Below, piece after piece: positions 47,730-60,352 of a stretch of DNA of 64,000 nt. The translations under genes and the position numbers were made by a program. Under the pieces are notes generated by a model. That model was not told the DNA's origin and did not search any database. It was given only the letters and a program-made list of their open reading frames with translations. Within the stretch, counting starts at the first letter, position 1; every line of letters begins with the position of its first letter. The DNA is from Thuidium tamariscinum (Eukaryota; Streptophyta; Bryopsida; Hypnales; Thuidiaceae), in contig OX344749.2 of NCBI GenBank assembly GCA_947034885.2, forward strand, positions 49,133,682 to 49,197,681. The letters run 5' to 3'.

Positions 47730-49180
47730 AGACTCGCATGGCCATGAATGATTTTCCCGTGTATAATTTCATGCCACCCCAATTATATATGACACAAAAT
47801 AACTCCCCCACATTACATGCTCTGCAATCCCATTGGCCCTATAATAATTCCTCTTCTTTAATGGGAGACTTTTCCGAAGCCTGCACCGGCACCCGGCCTC
47901 CATTAGTTACATCCCGTCGTCCCGGGGTAACTTATTCCAAGGCGTTTTGCATCAATTGCAGATTACTCCATGTTTTAAGAGAGACTATATTAACTTATTT
48001 AAGTTATAACCATCTACGATAACTTAGCATCAACTTCTGTCGTCCGCCGGCTCATGTGCTTGTCTGCTCAGTTGTTTGTACTTAACAAAACTTTTAAGGT
48101 ACTTACTTACTCAGAGATGGTGGTCGGTCGGTCCACAGTCCGGGAAGAAATTTTAGCTTAACCAGCTAAAAATCGTACATTTTCTTGCACCAACCGGTTG
48201 CTTGGAGAATACTCTCGACTAGGCCTTAAGAAAATAAAGAATGTTCCTTTTTTCCCCTCTAAAATGATCAATTTTTTCCTGATATTTTGAACTTCATTCG
48301 GAAATTCTGGATTTCAACCGGCTAACTTGTAACTAAATGCTGGTAAGTACTCCCGTTCATTGGGTCGGGCTGCAGGCGGACGCGAATTTTTACCGTCAGT
48401 GGTTTTGTCAAAGAAATTCATTTCATTTCAGGTAAATTGCTGAAGCTGTCATGAGCTTGGTGATTGATAAACATAGGATTGACAACCTAGGCATCCAGCC
48501 AGCAGCTAAAAACAAAGGGTACCCGCCTGGGAATCTGTGCGCAAACACAAACCCATTTAAGGGTGGAAGCTAATGATCATCAGTGGCAACTGCAAGGTCT
48601 TGGCGGACCTCATTTTTATTTTATTTTATTGGGGATCCCTGCAATGGAAATTGCCCATTTGCTTAAAAGAAAAAAAGAAAAAAGAAAAAAGTGGGTATAT
48701 TAACTCCCATTGAAACTGAAAACAGTTGGTAACTTATGCGGACCTCATTTCTCCCCAAAGTCACTGAATTTCCCATAAAAAAATAGTCAATCAATTGTAC
48801 AACTTATTTCCATCCCAGCATTCTTTTTTTTTTTTCAATTCTTTTGGGCATAATCCCATCCAATGATCCAGTGTTTTTTAATAAGTTTTTTAAAAAACCA
48901 ACAAGTACATCTTCTCCATTGCAACCATCAGATGTAACTTACCATGTGGTCCCATCCAAAGTTTCATGAAAATGTACTTTTTCCTTTATCTTTTTCTAAT
49001 TTTTTAATTTTACTTTTATTTTTATCATTGGAATTTGGTACATTTGTTTTCTAAGAAAATAAAAAAAATCGTGGATATATATTAATTAATTAATTTAGAC
49101 CCACTTGTTGCTCCCGGTCGGGACACCCCGCCCCAGCTCGACTAATTAAAGGCAGCTTCAACATTTACAACCTACAGAGA
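47730..49180. other. GC-richer distal upstream region of the RopGAP gene, no gene recognised
   Basis: The composition rises here and stays raised to about 54.8 kb. Frames (for example 47738-48022) have no recognisable motif. It may hold distal regulatory sequence or an unrecognised exon. Confidence 0.35.
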
Positions 49181-49185
49181 ATGAA

Positions 49186-49219
49186 CACGTGTCCGAAACG
49201 GAAGGGGCAAATGACGTGG
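49186..49219 (+). promoter_or_regulatory. Pair of ACGT (G-box/ABRE-like) elements
   Basis: CACGTG within AACACGTGTCC (49186-49191 core) and TGACGTGG (49212-49219), about 270-300 bp upstream of the likely TATA box at 49486. Closely spaced ACGT-core sites are bound by plant bZIP/bHLH factors and, as pairs, are typical of abscisic-acid-responsive promoters. Function is inferred from motif and position only. Confidence 0.4.
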
Positions 49220-49485
49220 GGGAAGGCTGTCACAACTAACTCCCAACCCCTGTAGCGTTTGGCTCCCTTAAAAGGAGGACGAGCGGGAGCTTCGAGAACT
49301 CCGAAAAGAACTCGGGGAACTTCCCGAGCCCGGGTTCTCCTCGCCCCCACCCCCGTGGCCCGTCCCTGTTTCTCTGGTGGTGAATTAAGTTACCCCCCTT
49401 CATTTACCACGTAGTAATTAGGCCACGCTGGACGGATGGGAATGTAGGTAGGTCCTAGGTACGACGAGTAGGCGAGCAATCCAGT

Positions 49486-49493
49486 TATTTATA
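49486..49493 (+). promoter_or_regulatory. Probable TATA box of the RopGAP gene
   Basis: TATTTATA in 'ccagttatttatagttcg', followed 25-60 bp later by a pyrimidine-rich run typical of plant start regions (49505-49560). It predicts transcription from about 49520 and a 5' leader of about 330 nt before the proposed leader intron. Confidence 0.45.
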
Positions 49494-49794
49494 GTTCGTC
49501 CAGCATACGTCCAGCTCTCCGTCGTCCCCTACGCCCCTTCCGTTCCGTCCCGCCACTTTCGTCTAAGTCGTGCCTCTCATAGGGGCTACTATTCTGCGCG
49601 CTCTGCAGGATTCTCGCTTTTTTAGTGCCCACTTCCCTGCTGCTGCTGGTTCGCTCTGGATCGGGCCGAGGTTGTCATCGTCGCAGAGGATATTTCTTGG
49701 AGCAGAGAGCCGCTCAGAGAGCGGCCGTGTCGTTTCCTCCATTGGTTTGTCGATTTTGCGGGAGTTTTTCCGAGTTTTTTCCGAGTTTTTTCCG

Positions 49795-49824
49795 ATGTTT
49801 TTCGAGTTCTTTGGGAGGAGGTAG
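49795..49824 (+). promoter_or_regulatory. Upstream ORF 1 in the RopGAP leader
   Basis: ATG plus eight more codons and TAG (MFFEFFGRR), closing 27 bp before the likely leader-intron donor. It follows a short tandem of 'ttttccgag' units. If transcribed it would be the first ATG of the message. Confidence 0.35.
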
Positions 49825-49850
49825 CGTGAAGGGGAGAACCGGCTGAGAAG

Positions 49851-50654
49851 GTATGGTTTCCGGGCAACGAAAGGAGCGTGTTGGAAAAGATTTTGTGCGC
49901 GCTGTGCTTAGGGGGGAGGCGTGATAGATTTGGAGGGATAAATGAGGGTATTGTTTATTAGTCGGCTTGTGTGTGGGAGATGGTGCAGGGGAGGTATCGT
50001 TGTGCGCCACTTTAGTGCTCTCTAGTCTTCTTTAAACTTACGAGGAAAATCCCTCGTTCTTGGTGGAGCCATTCGCGGAAGGTTTTTGAGGTATTTGAGG
50101 GAGGACGGTGATGTGAAGAGCTGCGGAGTTTCAGGGACATTGTTATTTGAGTTTATCGCATACACTGGAGTATCGTTTGTTTCCTTCCGCCTTGTTTGTC
50201 CGCGGCGTTAAGCGACACATTTTTGGATCATGGAAGTTTTTAGACTTTTGAGCTTATCGGAGATAGGGAGTTAGTTAGTAAGACTTACAGATGTTCGAGA
50301 AATGGCGAGATTTTTTAGGATTTTTGTGTGGTGAGATATGAACTGCAGAGAACGGATTTTTGGGAACGGGAAGATGATCAATATAGAAACTCTATTTTAC
50401 TAAGCGCATATGTGGTTCGTCCCTATATTGTAGCAAATGACTGTCGTCGAGAGGGGCAGGATTGTTTCTCCTCTGCAGGATGGATTTCTGTGATTTTGTT
50501 CGACACTCTGACCATCAGAGGAAATTTCGTGTGTCAAGATGTTTTTCCGTAGAAACCGCTTTTAATACGCATTGCATTGTTATGGGAGGGTTAAGGAGGA
50601 GAACTTCAATTTTGAAGATACTGTGCTAATTTTGGGTTTATCTGGTTTATGCAG
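49851..50654 (+). other. Predicted 5' UTR intron of the RopGAP gene (804 bp)
   Basis: Donor AAG|GTATGG at 49851 and acceptor TTTATGCAG ending at 50654 after a T-rich run. The enclosed sequence is T-rich and has many stops, unlike the flanking leader. Long leader introns are common in plant genes and often raise expression. This is a prediction from splice signals only; the alternative is one uninterrupted long leader or an unknown first coding exon. Confidence 0.45.
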
Positions 50655-50687
50655 GTGCAGAAATCATTTCTTATCATCTTTATTAGC

Positions 50688-50717
50688 ATGAGAAATAATT
50701 TTGAGCCCGGATCATAG
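50688..50717 (+). promoter_or_regulatory. Upstream ORF 2 in the RopGAP leader
   Basis: ATG and eight further codons (MRNNFEPGS), then TAG, ending 49 bp before the main ATG. It lies after the proposed leader intron and so would be retained in the mature leader. Confidence 0.35.
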
Positions 50718-50766
50718 CCTGACGTTACGAGCCTGACGGTGAACATCGACGTTTCGGGCTGAAGCT

Positions 50767-53229
50767 ATGACTGCGGTCCTCCATTCCCAAAGAAACGCTC
50801 GAGATTTTTCCAGCGACAGTGACGAATACGACTCTCCTTTGCAGTATTTAACAGACTCGGACACAGAGGGATACAGTGGCAATCACGCATCACCTCTCGT
50901 TGAGGAAGATGTTGCTGGCTTGAAGGGTAGTCTGAAACTCTCAGGCAGCTCTTCTTCACCGAAATACAGGACGACGAAAGTGCAGGACGCGGGAGCGCAG
51001 TTGTCGATGGTAGCGCTGGTATTGGCCACAGTTAGAAAGTCGCTTCTTACTTGCCAGACAGTGGAAGAAGTGGAAATTATAGGAGAGAGGGCGAGAGCCA
51101 CAGAGAAATTCAAGGAGAAGGAGAAAGGAAAGGGGAAGGAAGTCAAGATGAGCATGGATATCGGATGGCCGACAGATGTTGAGCACGTCGCGCACGTTAC
51201 CTTCGACCGCTACAATGGATTTCTTGGCCTGCCCGAGGAATATGAGCACGAAGTTCCTAGGCCAACTCCTAGTGCAAGGTTTGTTTATATCGTCTTTCTG
51301 TCTCAGATCTATGTCTGTGTTTCTGTGACTTTTTATTTACTCTTAAAAACTCTTTTCGGTTTCTTTACAATGTTCAATCATCGAGGAAGAAGCTCAAAGT
51401 TTCAGATATGTACCTGGCCAGTCCATCCCTTTTCATGGTCGTTTTAGATATATTTCGCTCATTAGGTGTCATGCAAATTCAGGCATGTTGCTAATCGATG
51501 GAAGGTTTACCGATATATCGATTCCTAATTTACTGTGATGACAATGTGCTCATTACTCAACCTTCGGTATGTGCAGCAAGAATGTGTTTGGAGTCTCAGT
51601 GGAGTCAATGCAATGCTCCATGGATAGTCATGGCAACATGGTCCCGACTATCCTCCTGCTCCTGCAGAGGCAGCTCTACGACCAACAAGGGCTCAAGGTG
51701 TGTCCCATTTGAGAATATGGGCTCAAATTATCATCCACTTCTGCTATCTGCGGACATTGAAAGGATGTTTACATGGTGCCCAATGCGATGGGATCGATTC
51801 AGCATGTGTTACGTCACCTTGGCAGTATTTTCTTTCGCTTGCCTGTTAACATGATGTTAGAATGTCTAGGTCATGAAGCTGATCTAACTAGAAACTTTCT
51901 TGTCTCTTCAGGCTGAGGGTATTTTCAGGATAAATCCCGAAAATAGTCATGAGGAGCATGTGCGGGAGCAGCTCAACAGAGGGATTGTCCCTCCTGACAA
52001 TGACATTCACGCCTTAGCTGGCTTGATTAAGGTTAGTGACTCTCATTGCATGTCGTGTTCTTGTGTGCCTCAGGAATCTGGAACACAGTGGACTGATAAA
52101 TGCTTGGATTTCCTGCCTTGTCTATAGACGTAGCACGTGGATTTCAATAATATGGTTTATCCTGAGAACTTTCCCGTTCCCTTACGTGTCTTTCAGTGGA
52201 CTTAGAAGATGATGGGATTCTGAATGCAGGCATGGTTCAGGGAGCTCCCATCAGGTGTTCTAGATTCATTGAGCCCAGAGCAGGTTCTTGCTTGCCACGG
52301 TGAAAAGGACAGTTTGGCTCTTATCAAGCAGTTGCCGCAGACAGAGGCTTCTCTGTTAGACTGGGCCATCAACCTGATGGCTGACGTTGTGGAGTTGGAA
52401 TCCCTCAACAAGATGAATGCCCGCAATATTGCTATGGTGTTTGCTCCTAACATGACACAGGTATTGATTGCTTTTGCAATGATCATGTCTTCTTGAAATC
52501 ATTTAGGCAGGAAGGTCGATATTTTGGATTGTTGACCTTTTGCTCATCTAATTTTAAAGTTATTCCCCGGTTTATTGCCTGCAGATGGTTGATCCGCTGA
52601 CAGCCCTGATGCATGCTGTTCAAGTCATGAACTTGCTTAAGACTCTGATTCTTCGCACATTAAAGGACCGGAAGGCTTCTTTGCTGGAATCCCATTCACC
52701 CCCCTCATCACCAGAAGTTCCCGAGGCAGAGGAGCCTGAACATGACGCCCAAGCTGCTCTGTGGGTTGAGGATAACAATGATGATGCATATGGGAGCAGG
52801 ACGTTCAATCGCCATGATCGTCAATTTTCCCAAACCTCCCAAAACTCGTCTGTGGGTCTCCTCCGAGGTCTTGACCGGACCAGCTCACAAAACTCACAAA
52901 GTGGTGTTTGGATGGGACATGAACGAAGCAGCTCACGGTATCCTCCTCTGTCATTTATGGGTGCTCAAATTGAACGTCAACCCACTCCTGTGTTTGGTCA
53001 ACCTCAGAAGTCCAATCCTTTCCTCAGGAGCAGCACCGAAGATATCCATGATCGGAATAGCCCACAGAGCTCCTTACTCAGTGGTCAAGTGCGCGGTAGT
53101 GAGGAGTCACAAGGAGACTTTAGTCCCTTCATGCTCTTCCCCCCAACACACAGCATGAAAGGTAAGGGCGCCAGTGGTCGCATGACCCCTTCTATAGATC
53201 AACGAACTGAGCGGGTGGAAGCTTGGTGA
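50767..53229 (+). CDS. ROP GTPase-activating protein (CRIB plus RhoGAP)
   Basis: Switches off plant ROP/RAC GTPases by stimulating GTP hydrolysis, mainly at the plasma membrane and cortex, in polar growth. Coding exons: 50767-51278, 51577-51697, 51912-52031, 52230-52460, 52585-53229; all introns are GT-AG (298, 214, 198, 124 bp) and join into 542 codons. An acidic Ser-rich N-terminus (about 1-60) precedes the CRIB motif at about 131-156 (DIGWPTDVEHVAHVTF), which binds ROP. RhoGAP spans about 172-350: arginine finger Arg217 in GIFR, and the conserved Asn325 in VFAPN. The tail (about 375-542) is Ser/Gln/Pro-rich and probably disordered; the protein is longer than typical 430-470-residue homologues. 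An in-frame TGA at 50740-50742 and the absence of other in-frame ATGs fix the start. The only clearly intact gene here. Confidence 0.93.
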
Positions 53230-54030
53230 TACGCTTTTTATGGCCTTTTTCCTTTCTTTTTTCCTGGACGTAGAGTTCTCTGTCCCTTTTGGGGGCGGGG
53301 GGGCTAAAAGGAGCCAGCACGAAGATCATACGGGGTTGCCTGCATGGATCAGATACTGATTCCGAAAGTGTGTGAGCCCGCATCATTCAGATTTCTTCTG
53401 AGGCGGTTTTTTTATCTGAAGTCTATCGAAATGAAGTGAAGATGGTATCCGCTGCATGGATGCACATCTTATTGGCAAGAGTAGGTGGAAAGAAGAGTAC
53501 ACTTGTTGCTGAAATCAACAAACTTTTCCGAAGGTGTCGGTCACAGTCACTTGGGCGTTTACTTTCTTGATTGTAGCAGAAAGGGGTTCTGCTGCTGCTG
53601 CTGCTGGGGTCAAGGATATCTCGAGGAGCTGATATCATTGCCGCGCATTATGGCACTCTTGTACACTAGCGTTCTGGATAGCTTAGTTCTCATACGGTAT
53701 ACATGCCGAGTGGCGGTGTCCACCCCAGGGCAGACTTTGCTCTCGAGGAGCAGAAAACTTAACCCATTCTTTGATGGAAGCCGCTTGCAGAAGAGGGCTT
53801 TTGTTCACAATTAAAGCCAAGCCTCTGTGCTTGGCGCATAGGGATGTGAATATGTCAGGTGAATTTATTTTCAGATTTTTCTCCCCAGTTGTTTTGACTT
53901 CAATCAAAAACCTTTGTCACTCGCCCTGTTCACTGGCAGGTCGTTCTCAGATTTGGCATTTGCCTTGAACAAGTGACTTTGTGCGTACCTCTGATGTCTC
54001 CTCTTTTGTATCTTTCTCTGTACATAGGTA
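53230..54030 (+). other. Probable 3' UTR of the RopGAP gene
   Basis: The composition stays gene-like after the stop. It includes a CTG run (53589-53605). A TGTA-rich, T-rich stretch near 54005-54030 ('cttttgtatctttctctgtac') is a plausible poly(A) near-upstream region. The exact end cannot be fixed; AATAAA at 54616-54621 is a later alternative. Confidence 0.35.
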
Positions 54031-54912
54031 GTTGGGATCGGACAGGAATTGGACTTCTTAGTTTCAGACAGGTGCCTTTCAGTATCGGGGTGAGGTACTG
54101 TAAATACTCATTCTCATTGCATGGATTCTCAATGAATTGTACTGTTATGTCTTGCTTCATTATGCACTGCACTCTACAGTATACACTAGAGGTAGTACAA
54201 TGGACGTTGCGGACGTCGTGCATTCTCGGCAATAGCAGTGTCCCATTGTTTGCTTATGATGTTTCTTCTAACCTGTGCGAAACCAATTGTCCCCTTAAAA
54301 ACTGTACGAATAACTTTTTTATTAATATGGAATTCGAATTCTTCATAGTTATGTCACATTAAATAGGCACAAGTGAAAACTTTAGATTCGGACATTTGAT
54401 GATCATGTGAACACTACTGTCTCACTTGTAAGCTTAGTTAGTGGTGGGGGCTCCAGTGTTTCAGACTTCTGTGCAGAGAAGAGGAATAATGTGAGTAATC
54501 ATGAATTCCTACAAGTGCTGCAAGGGGACTTTGAGGTCAAGTCATGCATAGTCAGATTTGGAAAAAAAACAAGCAGTCTTTTACCGTACCTGAAATTGCA
54601 AATTGTGAATCTCCTAATAAATAGGGTTTTTCAACTGATTAGTTCTATGAGGGCAATAATTTACCAAACTCACAATATTTGGAATATAATTGGTGTATGC
54701 TGAAGTAGTATTGTAGTATTGTAACAATTTTCACAAAAGTGCCCTTTTGTTACTTGCATTAAATTTTGTTGACACTAATTGTGCACCGCCACTAAATCAA
54801 AGTGGGTGCGGTCTTTTTGTTTAGCCTTTATGTAGTATGTAGTCTACCCTTTAATTGGAATTAGTAGCAGTTGCATCATTTGCACCACCTTATGTGGGTG
54901 ATAGGATTGACT
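54031..54912. other. Downstream flank, no gene recognised
   Basis: Intermediate composition between the gene and the next repeat. Frames at 53973-54362 and 54407-54703 show no motif. Confidence 0.35.
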
Positions 54913-54917
54913 TTTAA

Positions 54918-55899
54918 TCCCTAAATGCATAGGGCCATTTTGGGTTACAAAAATCATTGTTTTTGAAGTTTTATAAGTTTAAATGTTACTAAGGTACATA
55001 AATTTCAACAATACATTCTCATAGTGTATGTGTTTCTAGATGATGTGAATCTAATTTAGAGTGATTTGGTCACATAGATTGTAAGATTATAAATGTTTTT
55101 GTGTGGCAAAAGGATGTTGAAATTTTTCTAAGAAAATATTTGGAGGTGAAATTTGATTTCTAAACTTCTTTGAATGAAAAAGAAATTGAAACTATAAAGT
55201 ACTTCAAATTTAGTGTACAAGTACATTGGTGAAAATAAATACTTTGTACCATTCAAATGACTTGTATTTACTAAATGGCTTTCAAATGTCAAAAGATAGT
55301 GAAAAAAATGGCGAAAATTACATGTATGGTTGAACTTTGTGTATGGCTAAAATGTTTCTCCAACACTTGTAACTTTTGGGATCAATATTAAAATTGAATT
55401 ACAAGTTAGATTGGTATGTGCAACTTTTTTAATTTTTAAAAATTGAACATGGACATTGTATAAAGAAAAAACAAGTTGCCAAAGTTCACTATTATTCAAA
55501 AATGTTTGAAATTTGAACTTTGGATTACTTAGAAACCTTCAAAACAACTTGGATTGACATACAAAATTTACATCAATAATTAGAATTTTAAGGGAACAAA
55601 AACCCAACTAATTTGATTGAAAATGAATGTTGGATGAATGAAATACAAGCCTTTGAAGTTGCAACCATCGAAATGCAATTTGTTGAATTCAAATTGAACT
55701 TAAGAACTTTGAATGGCTTTTAAGAAATCAATACATCTTGGATTGATTTGAAAATTTTACAACATAGATTAGATGAGACAATGTAGATTTCTCAACAAGT
55801 TTTATAATATTCAAACGTTGAATGTAAAAGTTACAATACTTTAAATTGGACTTCCAAACTATGTAGAGATACTTTTGGTCCCATGGGGGTGCTTAGGGG
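54918..55899. mobile_element. TTAA-F element (982 bp)
   Basis: TTAA at 54914-54917 and 55900-55903. The left end TCCCTAAATGCATAGGG and the right end (inward) CCCCTAAGCACCCCCATGGG share CCCTAA and a following GC-rich block. The interior is AT-rich with no coding sequence and differs from TTAA-A/B/C. An isolated terminus identical to its left end occurs inverted at 3093-3107. Confidence 0.65.
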
Positions 55900-55903
55900 T
55901 TAA

Positions 55904-56391
55904 CGTACTCCAATTCATAATAAAATTGGAGCTACTTTCTCTCTCTATATGAAGATACATAGTGTATGTGGGACTTGACAAATTGTCTATGCCCGTCAAA
56001 GTTGAAGGATTTTTGCATTTAAGGTATGAAAATGTATGTTTACAAGTACTTATATTCTATATAAGTACACTAAAGAGATAATTGTATATAATTGATTGTG
56101 CTTGCTTTTCAAGGTGGATGGTAGTGAAAGACATGTTTAGGATTCAATGTCATAATAATTTGAACCACTAAGGCTAGAATGTTCATATTAATTTCTAATT
56201 TTTTTCTAATGCAATCAATTATTTGGTGTGTTTTGGGAATGGTGTTTTATGCAAATAACTTTTCATACTTTAAAATAATGCTTAAATCTAAAAAAAAGCT
56301 TTCTTTATAAGATTGAGGTTAATAATACATTTGTGCAAAGGTATATTAAGAATACCATAAAAATTTCAAAAAAGGTTTTAGGTAGTAGTCC
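55904..56391. other. No gene seen
   Basis: AT-rich DNA between two TTAA elements, without recognised features. Confidence 0.4.
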
Positions 56392-56395
56392 TTAA

Positions 56396-56537
56396 CCGTG
56401 GACTATAGCCAAGGCCAAGGCCAAGGCACATCAAATTCCTACAAAACCTTGTTCCTACTACAATTTCAACATTCCCATAGTCTACAAACTTGTAGTCTCA
56501 TAGAGGCCTCAAATCTCTTCTAATGGGTATTTAGAGG
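56396..56537. mobile_element. TTAA-D element, short copy (142 bp)
   Basis: TTAA at 56392-56395 and 56538-56541; left CCGTGGACTATAG, right GGGTATTTAGAGG. 'ggcctcaaatctcttctaat' matches 18691-18710 and 46154-46174. It contains three 'aaggcc' units in tandem (56411-56428). Confidence 0.5.
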
Positions 56538-56541
56538 TTAA

Positions 56542-59500
56542 TGACATCTTCTAGCCACCTCTATGTATACCCAATTGATCATTCCATGTCAATTCTAGCT
56601 GTGATTTGACACAATGTAGTTTCACAAAACTTTCATCTAATGCCAATAAAATGAATCTTTTCCACATATAAAATTTGAAAATTCATAGTTTATCAAGTGT
56701 ACACAAAAATTTACATTCTAAAAACCAATAGCACAAAAAGATGGCCATAAAATGTCCCTCCTTTTCTCAAGACTTTAAAGTTCTATAGTTTATTCATATC
56801 TTGTTTAAAAAACGATTTTGGCAAGATTAAAAAAATAATTCTTATTCTAAATACACTCACATAAAGTGTCCTTTGTATCTAAATAACAGAAAACACAATT
56901 GCCTTGAAAATTGAAAATATGCAAACTATAATTGTTGAAAAGGAGCCTAGAAATTACACTTATAATATGCATGAGTACTCAATTGAGACATTTGTGGTAA
57001 ATTTGAAAGCATCCTTCACAAAAACATACAAACATATTGCCAAATGATAGGCAATATGTCTTGGGCCTTATCAATGGAGATGATCCATTGTTCCAAATTA
57101 CACTAAGATTGCAAAATTTGGTGAAATCTAGTTAATGCAAATGCCTTCAATAAGGTTCGTATATAAATTGTATACTCCACTTTCTTAGACTATTTTCAAC
57201 TATTGAATCATAGTATTGAATTTAAAACTATAAATGTCTTATAAGATGAAAAAACTAGGTTTAGAATTTTTGCATTTGTCCATATATATATATATATATA
57301 TATATATTCATTTTCACTATATTGGTGTTGATAAGAAAAAAAAATCTATTGTCACTACTTATGTGACCAAGTTTAACATGTGTAAGAAGTATGCAATTGA
57401 TTTGATGTATGCAACATCAATGCATTACATGTGTAGTGCCTTATATATTTGTTGTGTACCAACAAAGTTTGAATTCTATTACAAATTGATCCATCGTGTT
57501 GTAAAACCAATACTACAAGGAATTGCCACACAAATTAAATAGAAATAGCATGTGTAAAAATAATGAGGAACAACTTTTTTGTTTGTCTATGAAATAGAAC
57601 TCACTTGCATGATCTCATACATGCATCAATCTAGTGTTCCCTCTCCATATTGATTGAATACCTTGGTATTTTTCAAAATGTATTTGAAAGAAGTTGAAGA
57701 GAGAAAAAACATACTTCTTTGTTCATCATTAAATTGTTTGTCATAGCTTCCCTACTTCTTGCTAATTTAGCACAAATTCTCCTTTTTGTGTTCAATCTTC
57801 TCATTGGAGAGAAAACATGCATGTTTGGAATTCCTTCCTTTTCCCATTTTCTCCTAAGATAAGGTGAGTAGGTGAGTGTGAGGCAATTTTAGTACAATTT
57901 TAGGTGGATCGAGAAGTAGGTGTGCCATGACTACTACAATAGTGATATTTTTTTATTGAATTATGCAAATGGGAAGATTTTTAAGTTCATAGGAAGTACA
58001 TTTATTGATGTTGTTTCAATTAAGTTGAGGAATCTAATAGATTGCAAAGCTTAGCTTCTTCATTACTTTTGGAATTTCATTATATACCATAAATGTGGGC
58101 TACAAAATTTCACTAGGATTGTAGAGGAGAACAAATTTGGAGCTTTGACTCTTCTCTCTTTAGAAAATTTTTACTAGACTTAGGATCATATTGTAATTTT
58201 GAAAACTATAAAGGCTACAACCAATGTATAAAAGCAACAAATTGCAATTTGTTAGTGTACACAATCAAGACGTAGGCTTCACAATAAAAAATAAATGTCT
58301 ATGAAATTTGAATAGAATGTAGGCTTGTAGTTGGTGTAAGGCTTCTTTGCACCTCTATTCTTCCTTCTCTATCTACTTCACTGCTAATGTTCTCTAATTG
58401 ACAATCAACTACCACTACTTGTTGAGCATTGTCTATCCTAGTCTTCCATTACATGTACCCATTGTCTAGCTTATTTAATTCTATTGCGTGTTTTATGTAC
58501 CTTAGTTAGAAGTCAAGATTGGTTTCTTTGCCCCCTTTACCTACAAAAAAAAGGTTGATTCTCTAAAGATTGCAATAAATTTTGAATCATAAACTCAATT
58601 GTCTTAAGAGTCATGTTTATATATAATTTATAGAAAAATGTCTCCCTTCAAGAAATTTTTAAGAAATTGAGTAAAAAAAAAGTGAGAGTATAAGCTTACT
58701 TGAATTGTATTTGGCCTCCTAAGGGAACAACAATTCTTTAGGGGTTAAAAAATTCATTTCTATATCTGAATTTTCTATGTGCCCCTAATTTCAATAGTTG
58801 AAAGGTAACTCCTATTTTGAACTCCCTCAATCTCCAAATGACCTTTGAGTTCCCCTTAATTTTATCTTCCAAAATGATCTTTTGGTTGGATGTTGTAATT
58901 TGTGAATTTGTAAGATCTAGATTTTTTTTGTTACCTAGGACTAATAAACATCTCAAGTTAGTAGTTTCCTTTTTTTGTGCAATCATCAATTGAAAAACAA
59001 ATGAAATAATTGAAGTGATCAATCAACATTGTTGGATGAAAGCACGATGATAGGAGTCATACGTGAACCTTATTGGAGTGCTTATGGAGGTCTTTATTGA
59101 AATATTCTACCAAAAATTGTTGCTAATTCATCTAAAATGCTCTTTAATTCATCCAAAATAAGTCTTTAATTCATCCAATAAGGCAATGGTTACAACTACA
59201 TTTTTGTCCTTTTAGTATTTATAAAATTAATATAATTATTCCATTTTTGTATTATGTCAAATAGCCATAACTAAAAAACAACGCACTTGAATTTTTTTTC
59301 CATATTTTAAGTGACATTCAAATCTTTGAATGAAGATTCTTCAAGAAAAAAGAATGGTTACACTCAACTTAGCTCCTACTAGTGCCTTTTCACCCTATTC
59401 ACTGTTGTTTGAAGGAAAGAAGTCTTCGACATCTTTAGAAACTTAAACAAACATCCACACATAGTCTACACATTGAACGAATGACGACCTTACACTCAAC

Positions 59501-60020
59501 AATTAACTGTCCATTGGTGTTGCCTTAAAAATTCCTTGAGAATTCTGTTCTATCCAAGAATATTCTATTTTTTAAGTATTCATAAATTACACTTTGAAAA
59601 GGGATTAAGAATTCAAAGTTTCAAGATGATAGGAATGCACTAAATGAGGTGGCCATTTATAGCTTGAAATAGGTTAAAATGTATTATTTTTAGTTGAATC
59701 CCAAACATTTTGTTCAAATAGAGATCATTTTGGAATGGAAGGAGTAAGAAAGTTGTAGCTTCTTTTCCAAAGATCAATTACAATAGCTACAAGTATGCAT
59801 GTTGAAAGTACACTCCTCAAAAAGATTCCTCCAATTTCATTTATTACAAATTCAATCCATTTGGATGGGCATGCACTTGTCCTTATTCATTTTCATTGAA
59901 CATTTAGAAGCAGTCTTCACTTTCAATCCAATTCCAATCTTTACAAATTAAAAAAGAATACCATCTTTCTCATACCACGTGGTGCTCTTGCAAATGTTGT
60001 AACAATTGTACTACTAGTGT
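56542..60020. other. No gene recognised; AT-rich DNA with one TTAA-A-like end
   Basis: Holds a (TA)n run (57281-57306) inside an unsupported 102-codon frame, and a TTAA-A-type right terminus CTTTAGGGG plus TTAA at 58736-58748 whose left partner was not found. The rest is featureless. Confidence 0.4.
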
Positions 60021-60024
60021 ACTA

Positions 60025-60297
60025 AGGTAGGTACACCCAAAAGTGCCACGTTCCTAAAAGGGCCATCTACAATGTGCATACATTTCCAAAATCTGCCATG
60101 TTCACATACTGTAGATGACGCTTTCGGAAACTGACTTTGACCGTTAATAACTTTTGCACACGGTATCCAAATCCTGCATTTTTTGGTGCATTGGAACATA
60201 CTTTCACTTGCCAACAAGATTACATGAAAAACTGAACAAGCTAATAACAGTAACTAGGCACTGTATGCATAAGTGGCGCTTTTGGGTGTACCCACCT
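60025..60297. mobile_element. TA-H MITE, copy 4 (273 bp)
   Basis: AGGTAGGTACACCCAAAAG at the left and CTTTTGGGTGTACCCACCT at the right. The left flank is TA (60023-60024); the right flank TC is a one-base decay. The interior is collinear with copies 1 and 3. Confidence 0.9.
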
Positions 60298-60352
60298 TCC
60301 TAGTATATCACAACATACAAACACTAAATTAGGACACAATAGACATCTCCTT

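Noticed and set aside
49288-49330. Heat-shock-element-like cluster (TTCGAGAAC, GAACTTCC)
   Set aside because: Only one correctly spaced TTCnnGAA pair is present; a functional element needs at least three alternating units.
49570-49824. Long frame in the RopGAP leader
   Set aside because: It opens with GTG, not ATG; only the short ATG frame at 49795-49824 is a credible uORF.
57234-57542. 102-codon frame after an ATG
   Set aside because: It contains a TA microsatellite, has no recognisable domain and lies in AT-rich DNA without gene-like composition.
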